A stretch of 35,384 nt of DNA from Betaproteobacteria bacterium (GCA_016202615.1 JACQOI010000247.1:1-35384); one strand, 5' to 3'. Shown: positions 1 to 7,607, numbered from the stretch's first letter. Numbers and translations are program-made. Notes: generated from the letters alone by a model not told the origin.

Positions 1-130
1 CGCCGATCGGTGGGGAAGGGTGAACGAGTGAAGGAGTGAGCCCCCTCACCCTGACCCTCTCCCCCGGTAACGGGGGAGAGGGAATTTATTTCTCGTTCAC
101 TTGTTCACTCGTTCACCCCGATAATCGGCG
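1..130. repeat. Nested inverted repeat with octamer arrays and a REP-like hairpin
   Basis: Three layers are visible. The outermost arms are CGCCGAT (1-7) and ATCGGCG (124-130). Inside, 20-40 holds GTGAA-type units at 8-bp spacing, and 94-116 holds GTTCAC units at the same 8-bp spacing in inverse orientation. The core is a 12-bp perfect stem, 55-66 against 71-82, with a GTAA loop. The core and its left flank resemble the CCCTCACCC/CCCTCTCCC intergenic palindromes common in proteobacteria. It lies upstream of the ArnA-like gene and could end transcription from a gene left of the window; that role is inferred. Confidence 0.75.
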
Positions 131-182
131 TTTATCCGCGGTTAAACGCTTCCGTCATTTTTAGGACTTAAAAGACAACTCA

Positions 183-1226
183 ATGAAAAAAATCCTGATT
201 CTCGGCGTCAACGGATTCATCGGCCATCACCTGTCGCAGCGCATCATCAGGGCCACCGACTGGGAGGTCTACGGCATGGACATGCAGACCGAGCGCGTGT
301 CCGACTTGCTCAAGCACCCGCGCTTTCATTTTTTCGAGGGCGACATTACGATCAACAAGGAATGGATCGAGTACCACATCCGCAAATGCGACACGGTGCT
401 GCCGCTGGTCGCGATCGCGACGCCCGCCACCTACGTCAAGGAGCCGCTGCGCGTGTTCGAGCTCGACTTCGAAGCCAACCTGCCGATCGTGCGTTCGTGC
501 GTGAAGCACGGCAAGCGCATTCTGTTTCCCTCGACCTCCGAGGTCTACGGCATGTGCCGCGACAGCGAATTCGATACCGACAGCTCCGAACTGGTGCTCG
601 GCCCGATAGCCAAGCAGCGTTGGATCTACGCGTGCAGCAAGCAGCTGATGGACCGCGTCATCTGGGCCTACGGCTCCGAGGGCAAGCTCGATTTCACGTT
701 GTTCCGGCCGTTCAACTGGATCGGCGCCGGCCTCGACAACATCCACACGCCGAAGGAAGGCAGCTCGCGCGTGATCACCCAGTTTCTCGGCCACATCGTG
801 CGCGGCGAAAACATCAAGCTGGTCGACGGCGGCACGCAGAAACGCGCTTTCACCTATATTAGCGACGGCATCGACGCGCTGATGAAGATCATCGACAACC
901 CGCACCGCATCGCGAGCGGCAAGATCTACAACATCGGCAACCCGAAAAACAACTACTCGGTGAAGGATCTCGCGCAGATGATGCTGGAGCTCGCGCTCAC
1001 CTACCCCGAATACCGCCGCAGCGCGAAAAAGGTGCGTCTGGTTAAGACCACCTCGGCGGCGTATTACGGCAAGGGCTACCAGGACGTGCAGAACCGCGTG
1101 CCCAAAATCGACGACACGTGCAAGGACCTCAAATGGCAGCCGCGCGTCAACATGCAGACCGCGCTCAAGCACATCTTTGATGCCTATCGCACCCACGTCG
1201 GCGACGCGCGCCACTTGATGGATTGA
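183..1226 (+). CDS. arnA: UDP-glucuronate decarboxylase, stand-alone ArnA dehydrogenase domain
   Basis: This 347-residue protein matches the C-terminal half of ArnA, an extended-SDR enzyme that oxidatively decarboxylates UDP-glucuronate to UDP-4-keto-pentose in the L-Ara4N lipid A pathway. The N-terminal Rossmann motif GVNGFIG is at about residues 8-14, the active-site PSTSEVYG at 116-123 (Ser119, Glu120), and the YxxxK pair at Tyr149 and Lys153. The YYGKGYQD segment and the following NR near residue 310 match the region holding the catalytic Arg of E. coli ArnA. The formyltransferase half found in enterobacterial ArnA is absent, so formylation must be done elsewhere or not at all. ArnD lies 115 bp downstream, which supports the pathway assignment. 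The ATG at 183 has no strong ribosome binding site but begins exactly at the Rossmann strand. Confidence 0.88.
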   Translation: MKKILILGVNGFIGHHLSQRIIRATDWEVYGMDMQTERVSDLLKHPRFHFFEGDITINKEWIEYHIRKCDTVLPLVAIATPATYVKEPLRVFELDFEANLPIVRSCVKHGKRILFPSTSEVYGMCRDSEFDTDSSELVLGPIAKQRWIYACSKQLMDRVIWAYGSEGKLDFTLFRPFNWIGAGLDNIHTPKEGSSRVITQFLGHIVRGENIKLVDGGTQKRAFTYISDGIDALMKIIDNPHRIASGKIYNIGNPKNNYSVKDLAQMMLELALTYPEYRRSAKKVRLVKTTSAAYYGKGYQDVQNRVPKIDDTCKDLKWQPRVNMQTALKHIFDAYRTHVGDARHLMD

Positions 1227-1234
1227 TGGGGACC

Positions 1235-1329
1235 GTGAGCGGTGAGCGGTTAGCGGTGAGCGGAACTATCGCAGCAAACGGCGCCCCGGGAGCAGGAAAA
1301 GATTACCGCTTACTGCTTACTGCTTACCG
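1235..1329. repeat. Paired heptamer arrays in inverted orientation between arnA and arnD
   Basis: The left arm is four tandem 7-bp units at 1235-1262 (GTGAGCG three times, GTTAGCG once). The right arm is three units at 1307-1327 (CGCTTAC, then TGCTTAC twice), which are inverse relatives of the same unit. The arms can pair across about 44 bp. The right arm ends 14 bp before the arnD start codon, so the structure could attenuate read-through or mask arnD initiation; this is inference. Confidence 0.8.
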
Positions 1330-1341
1330 TTTGCCATCTCC

Positions 1342-2271
1342 ATGAAATTGGCACTGAAAATCGACGTCGACACCTACCGCGGCACGCGCGATGGCGTACC
1401 GCGGCTCATCGAAATGCTGCAGCGGCACGGCGCAGGCGCGACATTTTTGTTCAGCCTCGGGCCCGATCACACCGGTCGCGCGATCAAGCGCGCGTTCCGC
1501 CCCGGGTTTCTGACCAAGGTGTCGCGCACCTCGGTACTCGAACACTATGGAATCGTGACGCTGCTGTACGGCACCTTGCTGCCCGGCCCCGACATCGGTA
1601 AGCTGTGCGCCGATATCATGCGCAGCGCGCGCGACGCCGCCTTCGAAGTCGGCATCCACACCTGGGACCACGTCAGATGGCAGGACCACGTCGCGACGGC
1701 GGATGCGGCGTGGACGGCCCGCGAAATACAGCTTGCGTGCGAGCGCTTCGAAGAGATTTTCGGCGCGCGTGCGCGCGTGCACGGCGCCGCCGGCTGGCAG
1801 ATGAACCGGCATGCCTATCGCCTGACCCAACGGCTCGGCTTCGACTACTGCTCGGACACTCGTGGCAAGTGCCCGTTCATCCCGATCCACAACGCCGAAA
1901 TCATCGCGTGCCCGCAGCTGCCTACCACGCTGCCGACGCTCGATGAATTGATCGGCGCCGACGGCCTGACTCCCGAGAATGTCGCCGACCGCGTGCTGCA
2001 GCTCACCCGCCAGGCGCCGTCGACCGGACACGTGTATACCCTGCACGCCGAACTCGAAGGCATGAAGCTCGCGCCGGTGTTCGAGAGGCTGCTCGCCGGC
2101 TGGCGCGCCGCCGGCTGCGAGCTGGTATCGTTGCACGATTATTTCGCCTCGCTCGAGCCCGGGACCCTGCCGCGCCACGTGGTCACCGCGGCCGGGATAC
2201 CCGGCCGGTCCGGCACGCTCGCGTTGCAAGGCAGGGAATTTCTTGCCGATGCGGCGCCCTTGCCTGCTTGA
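1342..2271 (+). CDS. arnD: 4-deoxy-4-formamido-L-arabinose-phosphoundecaprenol deformylase ArnD
   Basis: This 309-residue protein is a NodB-type polysaccharide deacetylase, slightly longer than E. coli ArnD. ArnD removes the formyl group from undecaprenyl-phosphate-linked formamido-arabinose at the inner membrane, before L-Ara4N is transferred to lipid A to give polymyxin resistance. The metal-binding Asp lies in the KIDVDTYRG start (Asp8 or Asp10) and the His pair in GIHTWDH (His106, His110). The LGPDHTGRAIKRAF stretch is characteristic of ArnD rather than of general chitin deacetylases. It follows the ArnA-type decarboxylase in the same direction. There is no clear Shine-Dalgarno sequence before the ATG. 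No arnB, arnC, arnT or arnE/F is in view; they may lie left of the window. Confidence 0.9.
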   Translation: MKLALKIDVDTYRGTRDGVPRLIEMLQRHGAGATFLFSLGPDHTGRAIKRAFRPGFLTKVSRTSVLEHYGIVTLLYGTLLPGPDIGKLCADIMRSARDAAFEVGIHTWDHVRWQDHVATADAAWTAREIQLACERFEEIFGARARVHGAAGWQMNRHAYRLTQRLGFDYCSDTRGKCPFIPIHNAEIIACPQLPTTLPTLDELIGADGLTPENVADRVLQLTRQAPSTGHVYTLHAELEGMKLAPVFERLLAGWRAAGCELVSLHDYFASLEPGTLPRHVVTAAGIPGRSGTLALQGREFLADAAPLPA

Positions 2272-2317
2272 GACATTTGCCCGACAATCTTGTTTGAGTC
2301 CCGAGCTTAAAGCGTCC

Positions 2318-2776
2318 ATGCCCAAGAAACCGTTTCCCGACTTCGAGCTCCCAGCCACCAGCGGCACCACCTTCAAGTTTTCCGGCCAGCGCGGCCGCCC
2401 GGTCGTCATCTATTTCTACCCCAAGGACAACACCCCGGGCTGCACCACCGAGGGCCAGAACTTCCGCGACCTGTACCCGCAGTTCCAGAAGCTCAAATGC
2501 GCGATCTTCGGCGTGTCGCGCGACAGCCTGAAATCCCACGAGAGCTTCAAGTCGAAAATGAGCTTCCCGTTCGAGCTGCTGTCCGACGCCGACGAACAGG
2601 CGTGCAAGCTGTTCGAGGTCATCAAGATGAAAACCATGTACGGCCGCAAAGTGCGCGGCATCGAGCGCAGCACTTTCGTGTTCGACGGCGGCGGAGAACT
2701 GCGGCGCGAATGGCGCGGCGTCAAGGTTCCGGGCCACGCCCAGGAAGTGCTCGACTTCGTGAAGACGCTCGGGTAA
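2318..2776 (+). CDS. bcp: Peroxiredoxin of the BCP/PrxQ type
   Basis: This cytoplasmic thiol peroxidase (152 residues) reduces hydrogen peroxide and organic hydroperoxides. The signature DNTPGCTTEG places the peroxidatic cysteine at residue 42. In E. coli BCP the resolving cysteine sits five residues further on; here that position is Gln47, so the enzyme is either 1-Cys or resolves through a later cysteine such as those in LKCAIFG or EQACKLF. I chose the ATG at 2318 because homology begins at MPKKPFPDF. An in-frame ATG at 2243 would add 25 unlike residues and overlap arnD. phoH follows 42 bp downstream in the same direction, so the two may be co-transcribed. Confidence 0.88.
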   Translation: MPKKPFPDFELPATSGTTFKFSGQRGRPVVIYFYPKDNTPGCTTEGQNFRDLYPQFQKLKCAIFGVSRDSLKSHESFKSKMSFPFELLSDADEQACKLFEVIKMKTMYGRKVRGIERSTFVFDGGGELRREWRGVKVPGHAQEVLDFVKTLG

Positions 2777-2780
2777 ACCG

Positions 2781-2799
2781 GTGATGAGTCACTCATTAC
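2781..2799. other. Small hairpin between the peroxiredoxin and phoH
   Basis: GTGATGAGT (2781-2789) and ACTCATTAC (2791-2799) are inverse copies with one mismatch around a single C. No T-run follows. It could be a weak attenuator or a degenerate member of the intergenic repeats seen elsewhere in the window. Confidence 0.35.
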
Positions 2800-2818
2800 G
2801 GGTTCACCCCCTATATCC

Positions 2819-4243
2819 ATGACCCAGCGTAAACCCGCTTCCGTAGTCACGCACCTTCCCGCCAGCGTCAAGCTGTTCGTGCTTGACACCAACGTGCTGA
2901 TGCACGACCCCACCAGTCTGTTCCACTTCGAGGAGCACGACATCTACATCCCGATGGCGACGCTCGAGGAACTCGACGGCAACAAGAAAGGCATGTCGGA
3001 GGTCGCGCGCAACGCGCGCCAGGCGAGCCGTTTCCTCGACGGGATCGTGAGCGCGACCGAGCACGACATCGAGCACGGCGTCGAGCTCAAAGCGCACAGC
3101 GGGGGAGACGCGACCGGACGGCTGTACCTGCAGACCCAGGCAATCAACGGCGAGCTGCCGGCGCGGCTCGCGAGCGGCAAGGCCGACAACCAGATCATCG
3201 GCGTAGTCAAGCATCTGCAGGAAACCCATCCCAAGCGCCACGTAATCCTGGTCAGCAAGGATATCAACATGCGCATCAAGGCGCGCGCGCTGGGGCTCGC
3301 CGCCGAGGACTATTTCAACGACAAGGTGCTCGAGGACACCGACCTGCTCCACTGCGGCACGCGCGAGCTGGCGGCGGACTTCTGGGACCAGCACGGCAAG
3401 GGCATGGAGTCATGGCAGCAGTCGGGGCACACCTACTATCGCGTGCACGGGCCGCTGTGCCCGAGCCTGCTCGTCAACGAGTTCGTCTACCAGGAAGCCG
3501 ACCGGCCGCTCTACGCGCAGGTCAGGGAAGTCACGGGCAAGACCGCGATCCTGCAGACGGTCAAGGACTACGCCCACCAGCGCCATAACGTATGGGGCAT
3601 CACCGCACGCAACCGCGAGCAAAATTTCGCGCTGAACGTGCTGATGAACCCCGAGATCGACTTCGTCACGCTGATCGGCCAGGCCGGCACCGGCAAAACG
3701 CTGCTCACGCTCGCAGCGGGCCTGATGCAGACGCTCGAGCACAAGACTTACTCGGAAATCATCATGACGCGCGTCACGGTGCCGGTCGGCGAGGACATCG
3801 GCTTTCTGCCCGGCACCGAGGAAGAGAAAATGAATCCGTGGATGGGAGCGCTCGAGGACAACCTCGACGTGCTCAACAAGACCGACGACGAAGCCGGCGA
3901 ATGGGGACGCGCGGCCACGCGTGACCTGATCCGTTCGCGCATCAAGGTCAAGTCGCTCAACTTCATGCGCGGCCGCACCTTCATCAACAAATATCTGATC
4001 ATCGATGAAGCGCAGAACCTGACCCCGAAGCAGATGAAGACGCTGATCACGCGCGCCGGCCCCGGCACCAAGGTCGTGGTGCTCGGCAATATCGCGCAGA
4101 TCGACACGCCGTACCTGACCGAAGGCAGCTCCGGGCTGACTTACGTCGTCGACCGCTTCAAGGGCTGGTCGCACAGCGGGCACGTGACGCTGCTGCGCGG
4201 CGAGCGCTCTCGCCTTGCGGACCACGCGGCGGAAGTGCTGTAG
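2819..4243 (+). CDS. PIN domain-containing PhoH-family ATPase
   Basis: This 474-residue protein joins two domains. The N-terminal PIN nuclease domain spans about residues 18-180, with acidic strand FVLDTNVLMHDP (Asp23) and TLEELD. The C-terminal PhoH domain spans about 250-474, with Walker A GQAGTGKT (287-294), Walker B YLIIDEAQN (392-400) and the sensor-like VVLGNIAQID (420-429). PhoH2-type proteins of this layout have been reported as RNA helicase/nucleases, and I infer a similar cytoplasmic RNA-processing role. Length and architecture are normal. The ATG at 2819 precedes a short basic leader before the PIN fold. It shares direction with the peroxiredoxin gene upstream. Confidence 0.93.
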   Translation: MTQRKPASVVTHLPASVKLFVLDTNVLMHDPTSLFHFEEHDIYIPMATLEELDGNKKGMSEVARNARQASRFLDGIVSATEHDIEHGVELKAHSGGDATGRLYLQTQAINGELPARLASGKADNQIIGVVKHLQETHPKRHVILVSKDINMRIKARALGLAAEDYFNDKVLEDTDLLHCGTRELAADFWDQHGKGMESWQQSGHTYYRVHGPLCPSLLVNEFVYQEADRPLYAQVREVTGKTAILQTVKDYAHQRHNVWGITARNREQNFALNVLMNPEIDFVTLIGQAGTGKTLLTLAAGLMQTLEHKTYSEIIMTRVTVPVGEDIGFLPGTEEEKMNPWMGALEDNLDVLNKTDDEAGEWGRAATRDLIRSRIKVKSLNFMRGRTFINKYLIIDEAQNLTPKQMKTLITRAGPGTKVVVLGNIAQIDTPYLTEGSSGLTYVVDRFKGWSHSGHVTLLRGERSRLADHAAEVL

Positions 4244-4255
4244 GAAGAGCGGCCG

Positions 4256-4276
4256 TCAGCGATCAGCTTTCAGCCT
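4256..4276. repeat. Three-unit heptamer array after phoH
   Basis: TCAGCGA, TCAGCTT and TCAGCCT lie head to tail with exact 7-bp spacing, starting 12 bp after the phoH stop. The reverse complement of each unit carries TGA. It is a short relative of the longer heptamer arrays in this window and marks the left edge of the accessory island. Confidence 0.55.
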
Positions 4277-4387
4277 GAAGCCACCAGCGGCGAGGTGAGT
4301 TCGGAGGCTCGGGAGGTCGTGACAAGGAAAATCCTCCGATGCCGTCGCGCACGATTACCTGAGAGTAGTCAAATTCAATATCAGCTT

Positions 4388-5395
4388 ATGAGATCGGTCG
4401 TCACCACTTGTTTTGCGCTCTGCGCGTTTCTTCCGTTGACGGCGAGCGCGGTGGAGGTGCTTGGGAAGAAGCCAGGCCACGTATGGGGCGGGCCCAGTTC
4501 CGTCGCAAACGACCAAGCAATAACCAGAATGATCTGGGCTCCCGGAATCGATGACGGCTATGTCCCGCAAGGGGTTACCTGGTCCGGCGGCGCGCTCTAT
4601 TTGTCTGGTTATCGAAGCACCGACCCAAAGATCGATAGGGGACCGTGCCGGATTTTCAAGGTCGATCCGGAAAACGGAAACACGCTCGCCCAGTTCGACC
4701 TGCCCGAGGATTGTGGACACGTGGGTGGGCTCGCGTACGTCGGGAAAGGTATTTTGATCGCTTCGGATACGCGACGACTCTACAGAATTGATGCGGCTGC
4801 GGCATTCGCGCCAGGAAACTCGTCGAACGCAGTGACGGCTACCGTGGGGTTGCACGGCGAGGTGAAGGGTTCATTTGTCGACTTTGACGGCAGTGCCGTA
4901 TTTGTCGGTTCCTTCGAGAGAGACGCGGCGAAGGCGAAAGGACACTTCCTTCCCTTATCGATCTTCGATACGCACAACGGGAAGACGGTAAACGAAACTG
5001 CGGCTATCCGGTCGATTCCGCTTCCTCCAGAGGCCCAAGGAGCCGCATTCGACAAGGGCGGTAATCTCTGGATAACCGCGAGCAGCAGCCGGTTCGGCTT
5101 ACTGTACAGACTCGACAGCAAGACGGGGCACGTCGCAACCAGTTACGAGATGGTCATCGGTATAGAAGACATCGCCTTTGACGATGACGGTCGCCTTTGG
5201 TCGGTCTCGGAAGCTGGTTCGCTGCGCTGGCAAAGATGGAGCAAGACGTTTCCGGTGCTTTTCGGAGTCGATCTAAGCAAACTGAAGGAGAACCGCCAAC
5301 CCGCTGCTGCACACGGACGCGCGCAAGCAGTGCTTCGCTTGCCTGCGCGCGCCGGTGAGCGCCACGTTGGACTTCACGACCGGGCGAAGCGATGA
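4388..5395 (+). CDS. Exported beta-propeller-like protein of unknown function
   Basis: This 335-residue protein starts with a signal peptide (MRS, hydrophobic core, cut near ALTASA-type site before VEVLG) and should act in the periplasm or outside. The body has spaced propeller-like blades (GVTWSGGALYLSGY, GGLAYVGKGILIAS, GAAFDKGGNLWITA, DIAFDDDGRLWSVSEAG), resembling SMP-30/NHL sugar-lactonase folds. I do not recognise a substrate or catalytic set. I chose the ATG at 4388 because it begins the signal peptide; an in-frame ATG at 4295 would bury it. The last 35 or so residues are encoded by an attC-like inverted repeat and are probably not structural. The stop overlaps the next start by ATGA. 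Base composition looks less GC-rich than flanking genes, fitting acquired DNA. Confidence 0.7.
   Translation: MRSVVTTCFALCAFLPLTASAVEVLGKKPGHVWGGPSSVANDQAITRMIWAPGIDDGYVPQGVTWSGGALYLSGYRSTDPKIDRGPCRIFKVDPENGNTLAQFDLPEDCGHVGGLAYVGKGILIASDTRRLYRIDAAAAFAPGNSSNAVTATVGLHGEVKGSFVDFDGSAVFVGSFERDAAKAKGHFLPLSIFDTHNGKTVNETAAIRSIPLPPEAQGAAFDKGGNLWITASSSRFGLLYRLDSKTGHVATSYEMVIGIEDIAFDDDGRLWSVSEAGSLRWQRWSKTFPVLFGVDLSKLKENRQPAAAHGRAQAVLRLPARAGERHVGLHDRAKR
5294..5372 (+). other. attC-like recombination site
   Basis: This 79-bp imperfect palindrome sits at the 3-prime end of the propeller gene. It ends in GTTGGAC (5366-5372), which fits the integron R-prime core GTTRRRY. It begins with CCAAC (5296-5300), the complement of the GTTGG in that core. 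The inner arms 5309-5322 and 5347-5360 pair at 11 of 14 positions, and a further imperfect stem of GCGCAAGC-type sequence fills the centre. Gene-then-site order in one direction is what cassettes show. No integrase gene is in the window, and recombination activity is not shown. Confidence 0.5.
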
Positions 5396-5823
5396 AACAA
5401 CAGGGCATCGTCATACTCGCGTTTGTCGCGATGGCCATTACAGTACCGGTTCTGGCGCAAGGCTGGCGGCATCAGAGCGCCGAAGCAGGCAAAGGTCGCG
5501 CGCGCGGGGGCGCTCCTGACCCGGTTGCTTGTGCGATTGGGCGTTGGCCAGATTGCGACATACAACAGGCCGTCGCGCGCGGGCTCTTCGAGACGGGTTT
5601 GAGCCCGGTATTCCCCGCGCACGCGAAATGCCGCGGGATCGACGAAGGGTATTGGATGGACCCCGTCGCGCTTTTTCGGAAAATCCTTCCTCTGGACTCC
5701 AACTCCATGAAAGCGCTGTCGGAGGCGGAAAAACAGGTTCTGATCTCCGTCATGTTTGACAACGGCCAGATGTTTCCTGCCAATACGAAAATCGTTTGGC
5801 CGTATACCTGTACGCGCGGGTAA
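5392..5823 (+). CDS. Small exported protein of unknown function
   Basis: This 143-residue protein begins with a clear signal peptide (MKQQ, a core of about 14 hydrophobic residues, cleavage near VLAQG). The mature part has four cysteines (in PVACAIG, WPDCDIQ, HAKCRGI and PYTCTRG), which suggests two disulfides in the periplasm. There are no membrane segments after the signal and no family I recognise. The start overlaps the stop of the propeller gene by ATGA, which suggests translational coupling, although there is no strong ribosome binding site. It lies between the two attC-like sites, in the likely acquired island. Confidence 0.6.
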   Translation: MKQQGIVILAFVAMAITVPVLAQGWRHQSAEAGKGRARGGAPDPVACAIGRWPDCDIQQAVARGLFETGLSPVFPAHAKCRGIDEGYWMDPVALFRKILPLDSNSMKALSEAEKQVLISVMFDNGQMFPANTKIVWPYTCTRG

Positions 5824-5956
5824 TATCAATCGATTCCTTGTGCACGTCCATACCGACAAAAATCTTGCTAGCCTGCCTCCTTAATTGAGTGGATCCATCC
5901 GGCATGTTCGTCGCAATGAACATGAGACGTTTCTGCGGTAAGCGGGAGGGGTTGTA

Positions 5957-7072
5957 ATGGTAAGAATCTCGAAATCAGAAACGGCTTATCCCCTGATGAC
6001 GCGCTTGTTCGGCGTCTTCCTGGTTTTGGGCAGTATGAGTTGCGCAGCCATAAGCTCGGACGCCAAAGAAAGAGCACCCCGGCCCCTCTTCGCTGTCGGC
6101 TATCAAGTCCTAGACCTCAAATACGGAAGGGACGGGCAAGCGCTTACCGTAGCTGTCTGGTACCCGACCGCGGAGCAGCCGAAATCGCACAACTACGGAG
6201 GACCGACAAGCGGCAATGTTGCTGTCGGCGCGGCGCCCAGTGCCGCGGCCGGCCCCTATCCTCTCCTGGTGTTTTCGCACGGGTATGGGGGCAGCGGACT
6301 CGGTGCGGTGTTTTTTACCGAAGCCCTCGCGGCTCGTGGCTGGATCGTGGCAAGCCCGGACCACCACGACAAGCATTCGGCGGTCCGCATACGGACCGGC
6401 CAGAGCAAGCACTACGACCGCCTCGGTCTTCTGCGGCACGCCAGGGAAATAGCGGCTTCCGGTCCCGGTGACCGAGGGAAGTACCTGTACCGACTGGACG
6501 AGATGAGGCTTGCGCTGGACGGCATGCTGACTTCCGATCCGTTCGGGAAACTCATCGATGGAGATCGCTTGGCTGTCGGGGGCCACTCGTTTGGAGGATT
6601 CACGGCACTGGGGCTCTGCGGTACCATCAAGGAGCGCCATGACCTCCGCATCAAGGCTGTGTTGTTGTTCTCGACGGGAGCCGGCGGTTATCTGTTCAGG
6701 GAAGACGAGCTTGCGGCCGTGCGGATTCCGTCAATGTTGTTCATGGGGGAACGGGAAGAAGACCAACAACGCGGCTCCAAAACGATGTCGGAGCTTTCGA
6801 CCAAGATATACAGGAACGTATCGTCACCGAAGTACTTCCTTGAGATTAAGGGGGCGAGCCATTTTTCGTTCAACAATCGCTTCGTGGACAACCACAGGGC
6901 GAGGCGGCTGAGCGGCACTGAGAAGCAGTTCGATGTTATTCGACGATACTCGATTGCTTTTCTTGAGAAGCACGTCGCGGGAAGGAAGGACTCCGATCGC
7001 GTGCTCAAACACAGTGATGCAATGCTTACACGCTATGCTGGGGAACCGAGCCCCGATAGCCCATCCGAATAA
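5957..7072 (+). CDS. Exported alpha/beta hydrolase, PAF-acetylhydrolase/dienelactone-hydrolase-like
   Basis: This 371-residue serine hydrolase has an N-terminal export signal, with the hydrophobic run LFGVFLVLG starting near residue 17. The alpha/beta fold shows the oxyanion-hole strand LLVFSHGYGGSG, the acidic-histidine segment ASPDHHDKHS, and the nucleophile elbow GGHSFGGF. The late GASHFSFNNR segment probably carries the catalytic His. This order matches bacterial proteins related to platelet-activating-factor acetylhydrolase, which cleave short acyl esters. GGGAGGGG lies 6 to 13 bp before the ATG at 5957, supporting this start. A Cys in SMSC could make it a lipoprotein, but the lipobox is poor. 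An attC-like site begins 14 bp after the stop. Confidence 0.75.
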   Translation: MVRISKSETAYPLMTRLFGVFLVLGSMSCAAISSDAKERAPRPLFAVGYQVLDLKYGRDGQALTVAVWYPTAEQPKSHNYGGPTSGNVAVGAAPSAAAGPYPLLVFSHGYGGSGLGAVFFTEALAARGWIVASPDHHDKHSAVRIRTGQSKHYDRLGLLRHAREIAASGPGDRGKYLYRLDEMRLALDGMLTSDPFGKLIDGDRLAVGGHSFGGFTALGLCGTIKERHDLRIKAVLLFSTGAGGYLFREDELAAVRIPSMLFMGEREEDQQRGSKTMSELSTKIYRNVSSPKYFLEIKGASHFSFNNRFVDNHRARRLSGTEKQFDVIRRYSIAFLEKHVAGRKDSDRVLKHSDAMLTRYAGEPSPDSPSE

Positions 7073-7086
7073 GGCCAGATAAAATC

Positions 7087-7137
7087 GCTCAACGCGGACG
7101 CCGCGCAAGCGCGCCGCCGGTTAGCGCGACGTTCGGC
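7087..7137 (+). other. Degenerate attC-like site
   Basis: This repeat aligns with the site at 5294-5372: the GCTCAACGCGGACGCC left arm and the GCCGGTTAGCGCGACGTTCGGC-type right arm match its GGACGCG and CCGGTGAGCGCCACGTTGG parts. It ends in GTTCGGC (7131-7137), one base off the GTTRRRY core. The outer left core is not recognisable, so it may be inactive. It follows the hydrolase gene in the same direction. Confidence 0.4.
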
Positions 7138-7177
7138 AGGAGGCTCTGTATGTACCGCTCGATCATTGCATGCGTGA

Positions 7178-7546
7178 CTACTTCAGCCGCGGATGCTGGC
7201 TGCACCAGTCGTGCGGATAGCGGATGTCGATGTACTGAAACGCCACGCCGAACGTGAGATCGGCGAGGCTGAATTTCGATCCGGCCAGGAACTTCCCGTC
7301 CCGGTAAGCGTGGTCGGCGGTCGCAAAGGCACGCGCGATGCGCGCTTCCTCGCGCTGCATTTTCTCCGGCATCTGCTTGTCATCCGGGCGGCGCGACTCA
7401 AGCATGCGCGCGATGGTCGCGTCGATCATGCCATTGCCGAGCGCCTGCCACCACTGCGACTGCCAGTAGCCGGCGGCGGCGGGCGGCAGCGGCTTGCCGT
7501 CAAGGTGGTCGAGGTAATGCACGACCAGCGCCGATTCGAACAGATA
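7178..7546 (-). pseudogene. Glutathione S-transferase remnant
   Basis: Reading leftwards, the frame starts at LFESALVVHYLDHLDG, the end of a GST thioredoxin-like domain, and continues through most of the all-helical C-terminal domain (WWQALGNGMIDATIARMLE, SLADLTFGVAFQYIDIR). About the first 60 residues, including the glutathione-binding site, are missing, and the usual last 15 to 20 residues are cut by a stop after HPRLK. An upstream in-frame ATG at 7627 overlaps the end of a Bug receptor and adds only unlike residues. It is best read as a gene fragment trapped between the island and the Bug genes. Confidence 0.72.
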
Positions 7547-7607
7547 ATTAGTAAGACCAAGCTGGCCCCGCCACCGGAAAAAGCTGACCGCCGATCGCCG
7601 GCAGCTT

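Noticed and set aside
180-1214. Long minus-strand open frame opposite the ArnA-like gene (and similar ones at 3410-4225, 14015-15115 and 22034-23320)
   Set aside because: High GC at third codon positions keeps the antisense frame open. The products are Ala/Arg/Val-rich with no domain, and the sense strand carries clear families.
5957-6060. Lipoprotein signal in the alpha/beta hydrolase
   Set aside because: The residues before the Cys (GSMS) do not fit the L-A/S-G/A lipobox well; a plain export signal is safer.
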